64,000 bases of DNA from Chitinophagaceae bacterium. Its GTDB lineage: Bacteria > Bacteroidota > Bacteroidia > Chitinophagales > Chitinophagaceae. Below are positions 55,497 through 63,437 of this stretch, one piece after another. The notes under the pieces were generated by a model, which saw only the letters and a list, made by a program, of their open reading frames with translations, was not told where the DNA came from and did no database searches. How positions within the stretch are numbered: the stretch's first letter is position 1; every line of letters starts with the position of its first letter. The stretch spans positions 124,001-188,000 of the forward strand of contig JAEUVB010000012.1 of the NCBI GenBank assembly GCA_016786845.1, read 5' to 3'. Made by a program: the position numbers and the translations under genes.

Positions 55497-56267
55497 ATGA
55501 AAGCCGTCATACTTGAAGACGAAGAAATTATCGCCAAATTACTTTTAGGTAAAATTAAAAAGGTTGCACCCGACATTCAGGTTCTGGAAATTTTATCCAG
55601 CCTCAATGCGGCAAGGAAATGGCTCAACGAAAACCCTGAACCTGACCTCATGTTCATGGACATCCAACTGAATGATGGGGTGAGCTTCGACATTTTCAAT
55701 GATCATGCCTTGAAATGCCCCGTCATCTTTACTACCGCTTATGATGAATATGCCATCCGGGCGTTCAAGGTCAATGGCGTAGATTATTTATTGAAACCCG
55801 TCAAAGATGCTGAACTCAAAAACGCGATTGAAAAATGCCGCCGTTTAATGGAACTCAAAGGTGGCATCTCCGACAATATTGCGGATTTACTCAAATCCAT
55901 CAACCATAAAGAAGATGCGATCAAATACAAAGAAAAATTCATCATTCAGTCCCGCAATCAATGGATACCTGTTAAGACAGACGATATTGCCTGCTTCTGC
56001 AAAGAGAACCTGAATTATATTTACTTATTCAGTGGCGAAAAATATATCATCGATTATGTAACCCTCGATGAAATTGAAGAATTACTGGATCCTCAAAAAT
56101 TCTTTCGGGCCAATCGTCAATTCATCATTCATATTGATGCCATCAAATCCATCAAGCCGGTTGAACATGCCAAATTGATCATACACCTGAAAGAACCAAA
56201 TCACAAACTGGACATAGACATGAGCCGATTGAGAAGTCCTGAGTTTAAAAAATGGCTGGAGCGATAG
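55497..56267 (+). CDS. LytTR family response regulator
   Basis: A 256-residue response regulator. The receiver domain has the acidic pair in ILEDEE, the phosphorylated aspartate at D55 in LMFMDIQL, and the switch K in DYLLKPVKD. A LytTR DNA-binding domain occupies the C-terminal 110 residues (FRANRQFIIHIDAIKSI). It is 11 bp after the kinase and is its probable partner. The targets are unknown; the divergent GRAS operon and the giant adhesin are candidates only by position. Confidence 0.93.
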   Translation: MKAVILEDEEIIAKLLLGKIKKVAPDIQVLEILSSLNAARKWLNENPEPDLMFMDIQLNDGVSFDIFNDHALKCPVIFTTAYDEYAIRAFKVNGVDYLLKPVKDAELKNAIEKCRRLMELKGGISDNIADLLKSINHKEDAIKYKEKFIIQSRNQWIPVKTDDIACFCKENLNYIYLFSGEKYIIDYVTLDEIEELLDPQKFFRANRQFIIHIDAIKSIKPVEHAKLIIHLKEPNHKLDIDMSRLRSPEFKKWLER

Positions 56268-56322
56268 TTCAGGATGAGGTTATTCTTGGACCCAAAAGAG
56301 CCTTGCCCAAACAGGCCTTCCT

Positions 56323-56847
56323 TTATTTTGTTGTTTGTGCGCCCATCTGTTCACCAAGCTTTTCATAGGCGATGTCATTGGGCTCCCAGAGTTCTATTTT
56401 ATTCCCTTCAATATCCATGATATGAATAAATTTTCCGTAATCGTAAGATTCCATTTGATCCAAAATGACCACACTATCTTTTCTCAATTGATTGACCAAT
56501 GCTTCTAGATTTTCCACGCGATAATTGATCATAAAGTCCTTGGTTGAAGGTTCGAAATATTTTGTTTTATCGCTAAAAGGGCTCCACTGACTAAATCCTT
56601 TCTTCGTGGTATCTGCTCCTTGTCGCCATTCGAAAACAGCGCCATAGTCATTTGTATTTAATCCAAGATGAGTATGATACCAAGCTCTAACTTTCTTTGG
56701 ATCCTTGCATTTGAAGAAGATGCCACCGATACCGGTGACTTTCTTGGTGGCTTGTTTGTCATCTATCTTCTGCAAGACAGATTTAAAAGCGAATCCCAAT
56801 GCGAAGGTGGCCATCAGGATCAGCGTGGTGAGTAATTTCTTAATCAT
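56323..56847 (-). CDS. VOC (glyoxalase-like) protein with N-terminal membrane or signal segment
   Basis: A 174-residue protein. Residues about 5-22 are hydrophobic (LLTTLILMATFALGFAFK), a signal peptide or anchor, which is unusual for a VOC protein. From 38 on, a VOC fold reads TGIGGIFFKCKDPKKVRAWY and ends with FIHIMDIEGNKIELWEP, the metal-binding glutamate region. The substrate is unknown; glyoxalase, bleomycin resistance or dioxygenase relatives are all possible. It is monocistronic. Confidence 0.75.
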   Translation of the reverse strand: MIKKLLTTLILMATFALGFAFKSVLQKIDDKQATKKVTGIGGIFFKCKDPKKVRAWYHTHLGLNTNDYGAVFEWRQGADTTKKGFSQWSPFSDKTKYFEPSTKDFMINYRVENLEALVNQLRKDSVVILDQMESYDYGKFIHIMDIEGNKIELWEPNDIAYEKLGEQMGAQTTK

Positions 56848-56960
56848 AGATCAGTATTTTCAAATGCATGATTGGGTTCGTTTCGATGCGGGGTTTAATT
56901 TCAAGTGATAAAGTTAGGATGATTCTAGCGGATTGATCATCTTTTGCGTTCAAGGATTGT

Positions 56961-57359
56961 CTATCTTCTTCTGTAAGTCACATTAATGGTCCCTTTATCG
57001 AAAAATTGGTAGAACTTTATTTCAAGAACATTTTGATTGATCAAGTACAATGTGCAGTCATAAGGTGGCCAGTTTGGAGCCGTGCCATTGACATATAGAC
57101 TGTCACGGTCTAGAATAAAACCATAATTACCGACGCCATGTTTTATCCCTTCAATTTGAACATATCCATATCCAAGTTTTACAAATTCAATTTCCGACTT
57201 CACGGAATCTCCGGTATACCATTTTCCGAGGATGTCGGATAAGGCAATTTTAGTTTGTTGATGGGCTTTCCTTAAACCATTTACCTCTGTTTGAGCATTC
57301 GTATGATGACAGAGTATGGAAAGCAAAAGAATGAAACCATAGTATTTTATCTTATTCAT
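56961..57359 (-). CDS. Secreted protein of unknown function
   Basis: A 132-residue protein with a signal peptide (YYGFILLLSILCHHTNAQ). The mature part begins with a helical KAHQQTKIALSDILGKWY and continues in strands that could form a small lipocalin-like barrel (GKWYTGDSVKSEIEFVKLGY), but this is only an impression. No family is recognised. It is isolated between the VOC gene and another secreted protein, with 145 bp upstream. Confidence 0.6.
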   Translation of the reverse strand: MNKIKYYGFILLLSILCHHTNAQTEVNGLRKAHQQTKIALSDILGKWYTGDSVKSEIEFVKLGYGYVQIEGIKHGVGNYGFILDRDSLYVNGTAPNWPPYDCTLYLINQNVLEIKFYQFFDKGTINVTYRRR

Positions 57360-57504
57360 TATTATTATATGTTAGGATGAGCAAATCAAATCCTCAGGCG
57401 GTTTGTGCCTAAACTATTCTGACTTGATTCAAATCTAAAAAACAAGCGCCAATATTCGTCGCTAAAATATTGTCAAACGGATCGGGTAGTTTTGTTTCGA
57501 AACA

Positions 57505-58050
57505 TTATTTTTGGTGGTCCATCGCAGGATTGCTATAGATCGCCTTTCCGTTTTCAAAACGAATGGACACATAAGGTGTTGTGATATTCAGTTTGGTCCA
57601 TTCTTTTTTGTTTAAATCAAAGGTGAGCTCGTCCAGTTGTAGCATGATGGTTGGAGTTAGAGGTTTACTTAAGGGCATCACACTAAAACTGCCAATGGGC
57701 ATTTCCGGGTTCAAAGTATCGGGAGTTATAAAAATAGGAAGATCTGATTGTATCCATTGATATTCTCTTGCCTTATTGTCTGTACTTAAAACCACTTTTA
57801 AAAAGTAATACAAGTGCGACCCGCCTGTCCCGACAAAATACAATTCATCATTGATTCCGTCTTGATCAAAATCCCAGTTCTTTGAATAGTTATGCATTTG
57901 AGAAAGGCTGTCATAGCTATAGACTAAAGTAGGATTTGAATGGCGATAAATATTTTCGAAAGAATTGGATGGCATGTCCAAAAAATTTGCCTGCTGAGCG
58001 AAAGCACTCAAGGATAATAGGCTTAATAACATGGACAGGATATATTTCAT
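57505..58050 (-). CDS. Secreted protein with EF-hand/FG-GAP-like repeat
   Basis: The ATG at 58050 starts a signal peptide (KYILSMLLSLLSLSAFAQQ), giving 181 residues; an upstream in-frame ATG at 58137 is less likely. The segment DFDQDGINDELYFVG resembles the calcium-binding loop of FG-GAP/VCBS repeats. The rest is beta-rich, and the end reads VSIRFENGKAIYSNPAM. Function unknown. Confidence 0.6.
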   Translation of the reverse strand: MKYILSMLLSLLSLSAFAQQANFLDMPSNSFENIYRHSNPTLVYSYDSLSQMHNYSKNWDFDQDGINDELYFVGTGGSHLYYFLKVVLSTDNKAREYQWIQSDLPIFITPDTLNPEMPIGSFSVMPLSKPLTPTIMLQLDELTFDLNKKEWTKLNITTPYVSIRFENGKAIYSNPAMDHQK

Positions 58051-58569
58051 GAAGGGTATCCTAGGTCTCTGCAGTTTACCCGAGGAGGAAGACACAGACG
58101 GTTTTCTAATCGTAACTCCATCATTTTTCATGTTCAATACTAAACATAAATATACGTCCTCTTACCGATACAACCACAACTCGTCCACTTTTATCACCAT
58201 GCTGTTCATAGTGAGCATGACTAAGTCTTACTAAAGCAAACCCTAGTCAATCATCACATCCATTTGCTCCTGTTACATCTCTACTGCCGCTCTCACTCTC
58301 CGCTCTCGCTCTCCCCAGGTGAGGGATAGAGCGTATAGCCCGCAGCGACGACGCAGGAGACCTCAAGGCAACGCTCGCGGCGGGAGCGAGAACTATAAGC
58401 GATAGCACGACCCCGCTAAACGAACTCTTCATGATATATGGGATGTAAATGGCGGGGGCACCCCCAAATTAAAATCCTTTCGAAATCTTAAAACGAATTG
58501 CGTATTCAGCATTAAACATCAAACATTCATCATTCTCCCTTCCCCCTTGTACCATTTAGCGGATTAACC
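58051..58569. other. Long intergenic region with dispersed GC-rich repeats
   Basis: No convincing gene is present. The GC-rich core (about 58280-58420) includes the 25-bp word at 58287-58311, the reverse complement of a word at 47885-47909 with two mismatches. Further right, 58455-58466 holds gcgggggcaccccc, and near 58505-58540 are short words similar to those after TIGR02757. The region looks like an array of intergenic repeat remnants. Confidence 0.5.
58287..58311 (-). repeat. Dispersed 25-bp GAG-rich word, reverse copy
   Basis: The reverse complement reads gagcgagagcggagagtgag then agcgg; the copy at 47885-47909 differs at two positions. Both lie in gene-free DNA. Confidence 0.65.
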
Positions 58570-58577
58570 TACTTTTG
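58570..58577 (+). promoter_or_regulatory. -7 box TACTTTTG directly before the CPBP gene
   Basis: An exact TAnnTTTG match ends 6 bases before the ATG at 58584. With the usual distance of about 7 bases from box to start, the mRNA would be leaderless. Confidence 0.55.
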
Positions 58578-58583
58578 CCCCAC

Positions 58584-59522
58584 ATGTTCAATCGCTACCT
58601 TACTTATTACAGTCCCGCCATGCAGTTTGTGGTCTTTTGTGCCCTCGTCTCCATGTGTTGGTTGCTCGGTGGTACAATTTACGACTTGCTCAATGTAAAC
58701 ATGACCGGCCTCAACAGCAGTCAGATCGCCGAACTCACGACTTACGACTACCCCCTCGCGCAAAAACTGAAATGGATCAATGGCATCATTCAAATTGTGA
58801 TGCTCTTGTTGCCCGCCGCCATCTTCACCTACCTCGCCTACCCTTCGCCCGCAACGTATGCCGGACTCAAGAAACCGCAACCGATCAAATACCTGGCCTT
58901 CGGTATACTGATGTTGTTGGTGGCCCTGCCATTTTCATCGTGGCTCGAACAACTCAATAGCCTGATTCACTTCGGCGGCGAAATCAAAAAAATGGATGCT
59001 AAATATACCGCCCTCGCCGGGGCCATGCTGGCCGGCACTTCCATACAGGACCTCATTGTGAATACCTTACTCATATGCATACTCCCGGCCTTTGTAGAGG
59101 AAATTTTCTTTCGCGGCTGTCTGCAACAAATCATGGTGAATTGGATGCAAAAGACTCCCCTGCTCGCAGTCTTCCTCGTAGCCCTTTTGTTCAGCCTCTT
59201 TCACGGTCAGCTCAGCGGACTCATACCCCGCACTTTTCTCGGGCTCTTGCTCGGACTGGCCTATTACTATACCGGCAGCCTTTGGGTATCTATGGCCATG
59301 CATGTGGTCAATAATTTCTTTGCGGTCCTCTTCTTCTTTTTATACCAGTCGCACCGAATCTCTTTCAATATCCTCGAAACACCGGATACCCCCATCTGGT
59401 TGGGGCTCCTTTCCGGCGGCATCACAGCTGCATTTATTTATATGCTTTATCAAATGCGCCGGCCTTATGAAATTTTTGCACTCATACCCGACGAACCAAA
59501 ACCCACGAACGAAACACCATGA
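58584..59522 (+). CDS. CPBP family intramembrane metalloprotease
   Basis: The ATG at 58584 gives 312 residues. The protein has about eight helices and the CPBP (Abi/CAAX-like) motifs: EEIFFRG with E172/E173 and R177, LFSLFHGQ, and AMHVVNNFF. Such proteases cut inside the membrane and may act on prenylated or peptide substrates; in bacteria their targets are mostly unknown. Its stop overlaps the DUF2007 gene by 4 bp and cdsA follows, so a single transcript is likely. Confidence 0.9.
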   Translation: MFNRYLTYYSPAMQFVVFCALVSMCWLLGGTIYDLLNVNMTGLNSSQIAELTTYDYPLAQKLKWINGIIQIVMLLLPAAIFTYLAYPSPATYAGLKKPQPIKYLAFGILMLLVALPFSSWLEQLNSLIHFGGEIKKMDAKYTALAGAMLAGTSIQDLIVNTLLICILPAFVEEIFFRGCLQQIMVNWMQKTPLLAVFLVALLFSLFHGQLSGLIPRTFLGLLLGLAYYYTGSLWVSMAMHVVNNFFAVLFFFLYQSHRISFNILETPDTPIWLGLLSGGITAAFIYMLYQMRRPYEIFALIPDEPKPTNETP

Positions 59523-59734
59523 GCCAAACGCCCTGGGTCTGCATCTACAAGACCAATAACCGATTTGAAGCTGAAGCTGTAAAAGGCAATCTCGATAGCG
59601 CCGATATTACTTGTGTCATCCTCAACAAACAAGACAGTTCCTACCTCGCTTTCGGATATGTGGAAGTGCATGTACCCAAAGATCAGGAGGAACAAGCCAA
59701 ACTCATCCTCAACAATGAGATCAACCTAAACTAA
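59519..59734 (+). CDS. DUF2007 domain protein
   Basis: A 71-residue protein with the DUF2007 pattern: an N-terminal VCIYKTNNRFEAEAVKGNLD, a central ITCVILNKQDSSYLAFGYVE, and the ending VHVPKDQEEQAKLIL. Members resemble PII-like folds and are thought to be signalling or regulatory, but the function is not settled. The start overlaps the CPBP stop (ATGA) and cdsA follows 4 bp after the stop. Confidence 0.85.
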   Translation: MSQTPWVCIYKTNNRFEAEAVKGNLDSADITCVILNKQDSSYLAFGYVEVHVPKDQEEQAKLILNNEINLN

Positions 59735-59738
59735 GCCT

Positions 59739-60596
59739 GTGGCCTTTAACGTTCAAACCTTCCTCACCCGTCTCGGCAGCGCCGCCATCTTTAGTGCCAT
59801 TATGCTATTGGCATTCCTGAGTCGTGAATGGGCCTTCGCGGCTTTATTCCTGGTGGTCAATTTTTTATGCTTGCGCGAATATGCCCTCATCCTCGAAAAG
59901 ATTTTACAGGTCAGCTTCACCCGAAATGAGAAAGCCAATTTTTATTTCACGGGTATGGCAGCATACCTATTTGTGTGCAGTATGCAGATGCACGCCTGTA
60001 CGAATTTATTGCAGCAGGTGATGCACAAACAAATCTTCTATTTCCTCGGACTCCTGATCGGCGCCGTCATCATGTTTTTTGTGTTTAGGAAAAATAAAAA
60101 GTCTGTCCTCCTGCTCACGGGCATCGGGTATATTTCCATTGCCCTCGGACTGCTAGTCCAACTTCGTTATCAATCTTTATTGTTGCCCGTCATCCTCCTG
60201 CTCTTTATTTGGATGAACGATACCATGGCCTATCTCTGCGGTTCGTTTTTCGGACGAACGCCATTCTTCCCCGCCATCTCACCGAAGAAAACGATTGAAG
60301 GCACGGTCGGGGGCATACTCTTTACCATGGCCTTTGCGGCATTGTGGGGTTATTTCTATCATGTCTTTCCCCTCGTTCATTGGATCTTGTTCGGACTCAT
60401 GGCCTCTCTCATCGGCACCATCGGCGACCTCATCGAATCGAAACTCAAACGCATGGCAGGCATTAAAGACTCCGGCAATCTCATGCCCGGACATGGCGGC
60501 GCACTCGATCGTTTCGACTCCTTGTTGTTTACGGCGCCGTTTGCATTTTTATATGCACTGTTGTGTATGGAGTGTTTGGAGATCATGGTGTTTTAG
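59739..60596 (+). CDS. cdsA: Phosphatidate cytidylyltransferase
   Basis: A 285-residue membrane enzyme starting at GTG 59739. It makes CDP-diacylglycerol from phosphatidate and CTP. The C-terminal signature is present as SPKKTIEGTVGG, GDLIESKLKRMAGIKDSGN and PGHGGALDRFDS, with about eight helices. It is the last gene of the CPBP-DUF2007-cdsA operon. The 19-bp dispersed word follows its stop. Confidence 0.94.
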   Translation: MAFNVQTFLTRLGSAAIFSAIMLLAFLSREWAFAALFLVVNFLCLREYALILEKILQVSFTRNEKANFYFTGMAAYLFVCSMQMHACTNLLQQVMHKQIFYFLGLLIGAVIMFFVFRKNKKSVLLLTGIGYISIALGLLVQLRYQSLLLPVILLLFIWMNDTMAYLCGSFFGRTPFFPAISPKKTIEGTVGGILFTMAFAALWGYFYHVFPLVHWILFGLMASLIGTIGDLIESKLKRMAGIKDSGNLMPGHGGALDRFDSLLFTAPFAFLYALLCMECLEIMVF

Positions 60597-60603
60597 TTAA
60601 ACC

Positions 60604-60622
60604 AAACTAAGCACTAAAAACT
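60604..60622. repeat. 19-bp dispersed word (copy 2), after cdsA
   Basis: aaactaagcactaaaaact is the exact reverse complement of the copy at 45261-45279; further degenerate copies (aaagactaaaaact) follow. Confidence 0.7.
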
Positions 60623-60678
60623 AAAGACTAAAAACTAACTATGCAACACTTCCCATTACGGAGCCGGATTCGGCCTTA

Positions 60679-60800
60679 GAAATTTAGCGTTAAGAAATAA
60701 TCGAACTGAGCCGTTAAGAAACAATTGCTGTCTGACGAGTGACGCAGGAGCGAGGAGTTCAATTGTTTTAGGCGAGGGTCGATTATTTTAGCTAAATTTC
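60679..60800. repeat. Imperfect long inverted repeat (candidate mobile or regulatory element)
   Basis: Three blocks pair in register: gaaatttagc (60679-60688) with gctaaatttc (60791-60800), aaataatcga (60695-60704) with tcgattattt (60779-60788), and aaacaattg (60719-60727) with caattgttt (60760-60768). The central 32 bases contain gacgagtgacgcaggagcga. No gene is inside. The region 60597-61065 otherwise holds no convincing gene. Confidence 0.65.
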
Positions 60801-60819
60801 GACAGCCTTGATTTTTTGC

Positions 60820-60847
60820 TCCACTTTTTTATCAAGAAAAAAGTGGA
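60820..60847. terminator. Perfect 11-bp hairpin near 60.83 kb
   Basis: tccactttttt (60820-60830) and aaaaaagtgga (60837-60847) form an 11-bp stem with a 6-base loop (atcaag). The position downstream of cdsA could fit a transcription terminator, but the T run is inside the stem, so a repeat-derived palindrome is equally possible. Confidence 0.4.
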
Positions 60848-61065
60848 ACCCCCGGTAGGGACTCTCCTTACGCTGACTGGGTAGTTATAAAAAGTCAGAG
60901 CGATTATGTCTATGAAGAGGCGAAACGTTGTTTGATCCAATCCGAACCACGTCCAAATTCTCCTATCTACAAACCCAAATACCCCATCTATAAGAAACCG
61001 TTTCCCCGTTTAATTCCCACTGAATAAGTTTGTTCCACCATTAGTAACAACATAAAATTCAGGTT

Positions 61066-61919
61066 ATGGAATCACAACAATCAGAAGTCAGGAATATCAA
61101 CCTAGTGCCCTGGAGGACAGACCACTCATCCAATGTGAAGGCGGCAAGCGAATATTCTTCATATACTTCAATGCATGTCTGGAGAAAACGGCTTCTCCAA
61201 AAAGCAGTACAAATGATGGCATTTCTTAAAGGCGTCATTCTATTGCTTCGTCCGCATCTATTCCTGGGCTTACTCATTCATCCGCTCCGCATGAGTGCCC
61301 ACATGCTCCAATTGTCGAAATGGATTTCTGCTCAGGACCCAGCAGGCATGAACGACTTTTATTCCGGCATTCGTCGCTACCACAAACGATACGAACTCTA
61401 TGCCTTCCTCCTGTCTTATGCCCAACTGAACAGAGTCGGATTCCATTACCTCGAGTTTGGGGTGAGCGGCGGCGCGTCCATGAATTGGTGGGTCAATCAA
61501 TGTCCGCATGCCGACAACCGATTTTATGGCTTCGATACGTTTGAGGGCTTACCGGAACAATGGGGACATTACCAAAAGGCGATATGGCTGCCGGCATACC
61601 TCAATCTTCCGACGAGCGTGTGGTCTTCATCAAAGGTTTGTTTCAGGATACCCTTCCCGGATTTCTTACATCCAATTCATTCCATCAAGGGCGACGAAAA
61701 GTAATACACCTCGATGCCGATTTATTTTCCTCAACCCTCTTCACGCTTTGTAGCCTCGCGCCACATTTGCAAAAAGGAGACATCTTACTCTTCGACGAAT
61801 TCAATGTGCCGAATCATGAGTTTCTGGCCTACAAAACATTCTGCGATAGCTATTATATCAAAACCAAATTGATTGGCGCGGTGAATAATTATTTGCAGGT
61901 GGCGGTGATGGTGGAATAA
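61066..61919 (+). pseudogene. TylF-like SAM-dependent methyltransferase, frameshifted
   Basis: Two overlapping frames together make one protein of about 284 residues. The first frame (from 61066) runs to FYGFDTFEGLPEQWGHYQK, the motif of macrocin O-methyltransferase-like proteins. The second frame continues with GDMAAGIPQSSDERVVFIKG, FQDTLPGFL, HLDADLFSSTLFTL and ILLFDEFN, which bind metal and SAM. The switch is at the run of four A (61574-61577); adding one A restores a single frame. It may be a real mutation, a programmed shift or a sequencing error. An isolated gene, no sugar-modification neighbours. Confidence 0.75.
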
Positions 61920-62150
61920 ATTGAATATAACGCATTTGAGATGGTCTCCGTGGATGAAAACGAGACATCCCTGACGACCGATTAAGGATCTGTCTTCTCA
62001 CAAAGTGCTTCGTTGTTTTTATGAAGCTATCGTAATCATATAACATATACCATTAATCGTATAACACTCCCCAATACGCATCAACATACATTTACACTTA
62101 CTATTCCATACACCCCGGGCTGCATTAAGCCGCCCACTAAAATAAAGATC

Positions 62151-62951
62151 ATGAGAAAATACATATACGTCCTCGTCGCCATCCTGAGCATTTCCATTTC
62201 TGCCTGCAACAAAGATGAAGGCGTCAATATCTTCACCATCGACCAGGATAAAGAATTGGGACTTCAGGTGAAACAAGAAATTGCATCCGACCCCATCAAG
62301 TATCCCATCCTCAGCCGTACCACCTATGCCTCGGCTTATGCCTATCTCGATCAAATGAAAAATACAATCCTCAGTAGCAACAAAGTCACATACCGTTCTA
62401 ATTTCCTTTGGGAACTGTCTATCATCCACGACGATAATATTCAAAATGCGTTCTGCACGCCCGGTGGTTATATCTATGTCTATACCGGCCTCATCAAATA
62501 CCTCGACAATGCCACTTCACTTGCCGGAGTGATCGGTCATGAAATTGCGCATGCCGACAAAAGGCATACGACTGAAGCCATGACCAAACAATATGGTATC
62601 TCTACCCTCGTATCGGTCATCTTGGGCGACAATCAAAATCAACTTACCGATATTGCACAAAGCCTGGTTGGACTTACATTCAGTCGTGAAAATGAAACTG
62701 AAGCCGACAAATATTCTGTCAACTATCTTTGTCCTTCATATTACCGTGCGAATGGTGCCGCAGAGTTCTTTACCAAAATCATCAATCAAGGTGGTGGCAA
62801 TATTCCCGAATTCCTAAGCACACATCCCAATCCCGATAACCGTGTAAATGCGATCAACATGGAAGCCGTGTCCCTTTCATGTACCGGCGGCAATATCACT
62901 ACAGCTGAAGATGTGTCGAATTATAATGCGTTTAAAGCGATGTTGCCGTAA
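62151..62951 (+). CDS. M48 family metalloprotease lipoprotein
   Basis: A 266-residue zinc protease. The signal peptide ends in a lipobox (ISISAC), so C19 should be lipidated and the protein anchored in an envelope membrane. The zinc motif is HEIAH at residues 130-134 in GVIGHEIAHADKRH, and the third ligand is in NETEADKYSVNYL. It resembles the LoiP/YcaL/BepA-like group that degrades misfolded envelope proteins. The stop is at 62949-62951; the frame stays open beyond it through the 21-bp array. Confidence 0.92.
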   Translation: MRKYIYVLVAILSISISACNKDEGVNIFTIDQDKELGLQVKQEIASDPIKYPILSRTTYASAYAYLDQMKNTILSSNKVTYRSNFLWELSIIHDDNIQNAFCTPGGYIYVYTGLIKYLDNATSLAGVIGHEIAHADKRHTTEAMTKQYGISTLVSVILGDNQNQLTDIAQSLVGLTFSRENETEADKYSVNYLCPSYYRANGAAEFFTKIINQGGGNIPEFLSTHPNPDNRVNAINMEAVSLSCTGGNITTAEDVSNYNAFKAMLP

Positions 62952-62969
62952 GAAAAAGGTCCAACTCAA

Positions 62970-63206
62970 CTCGGGAGTATAGTAATTCGGTCCGGCAAAT
63001 TTGCAATTCGCTCCGGCAACATAGTAACTCACTCCGGCAATATAGTAACTCGATCCGGCAACTTTGTAATTCGCTCCGGCAATTTAGCAACTCGCTCCGG
63101 CAACATTGTAACTCGATCCGGCAACATTGTAACTCGATCCGGCAATATTGTAACTCGCTCCGGCAACATTGTAACTCGCTCCGGCAACATTGTAACTCGA
63201 TCCGGC
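62970..63206. repeat. 21-bp tandem array, 11 units plus a partial one
   Basis: Units start at 62970 (degenerate), 62991, 63012 and every 21 bp to 63180, then a partial unit at 63201. The consensus is tccggcaacattgtaactcg plus a or c. In the frame of the M48 gene it would read SGNIVTR over and over up to a stop at 63216. There are no spacers, so it is not a CRISPR array. Confidence 0.9.
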
Positions 63207-63282
63207 ATCTTCTTATAACACCATTTTTAAGTCAAAGCAACCGATTTTCATGTCGGATTGTCATAAGCATCACCTTCTCTCT

Positions 63283-63366
63283 GTGCGATTTCGCATTCAC
63301 GAGGTGCGATTTCGCATTCATTAGGTGCGATTTCACATTCACTCAGTGCGATTTCACGCCCCTCTA
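63283..63366. repeat. Second 21-bp tandem array, four units
   Basis: Units start at 63283, 63304, 63325 and 63346; the core is gtgcgatttcgcattca. The unit length equals that of the neighbouring array but the sequence is different. Both arrays lie in the 486-bp gene-free stretch between the M48 gene and the glycosyltransferase. Confidence 0.85.
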
Positions 63367-63437
63367 ACCCCAAATCCGCTTTTGTACCCACTCAACCCTA
63401 TTTCCCGCTTTCATTTTTTGCCATTACTTTCGCAATC

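Noticed and set aside
58247..58432. 61-residue minus-strand open frame in the GC-rich intergenic region
   Set aside because: It lies across dispersed repeats, has a low-complexity Ser/Ala/Arg sequence and no conserved neighbours.
62970..63366. CRISPR array
   Set aside because: The 21-bp units are directly adjacent with no spacers, and no cas genes are near.
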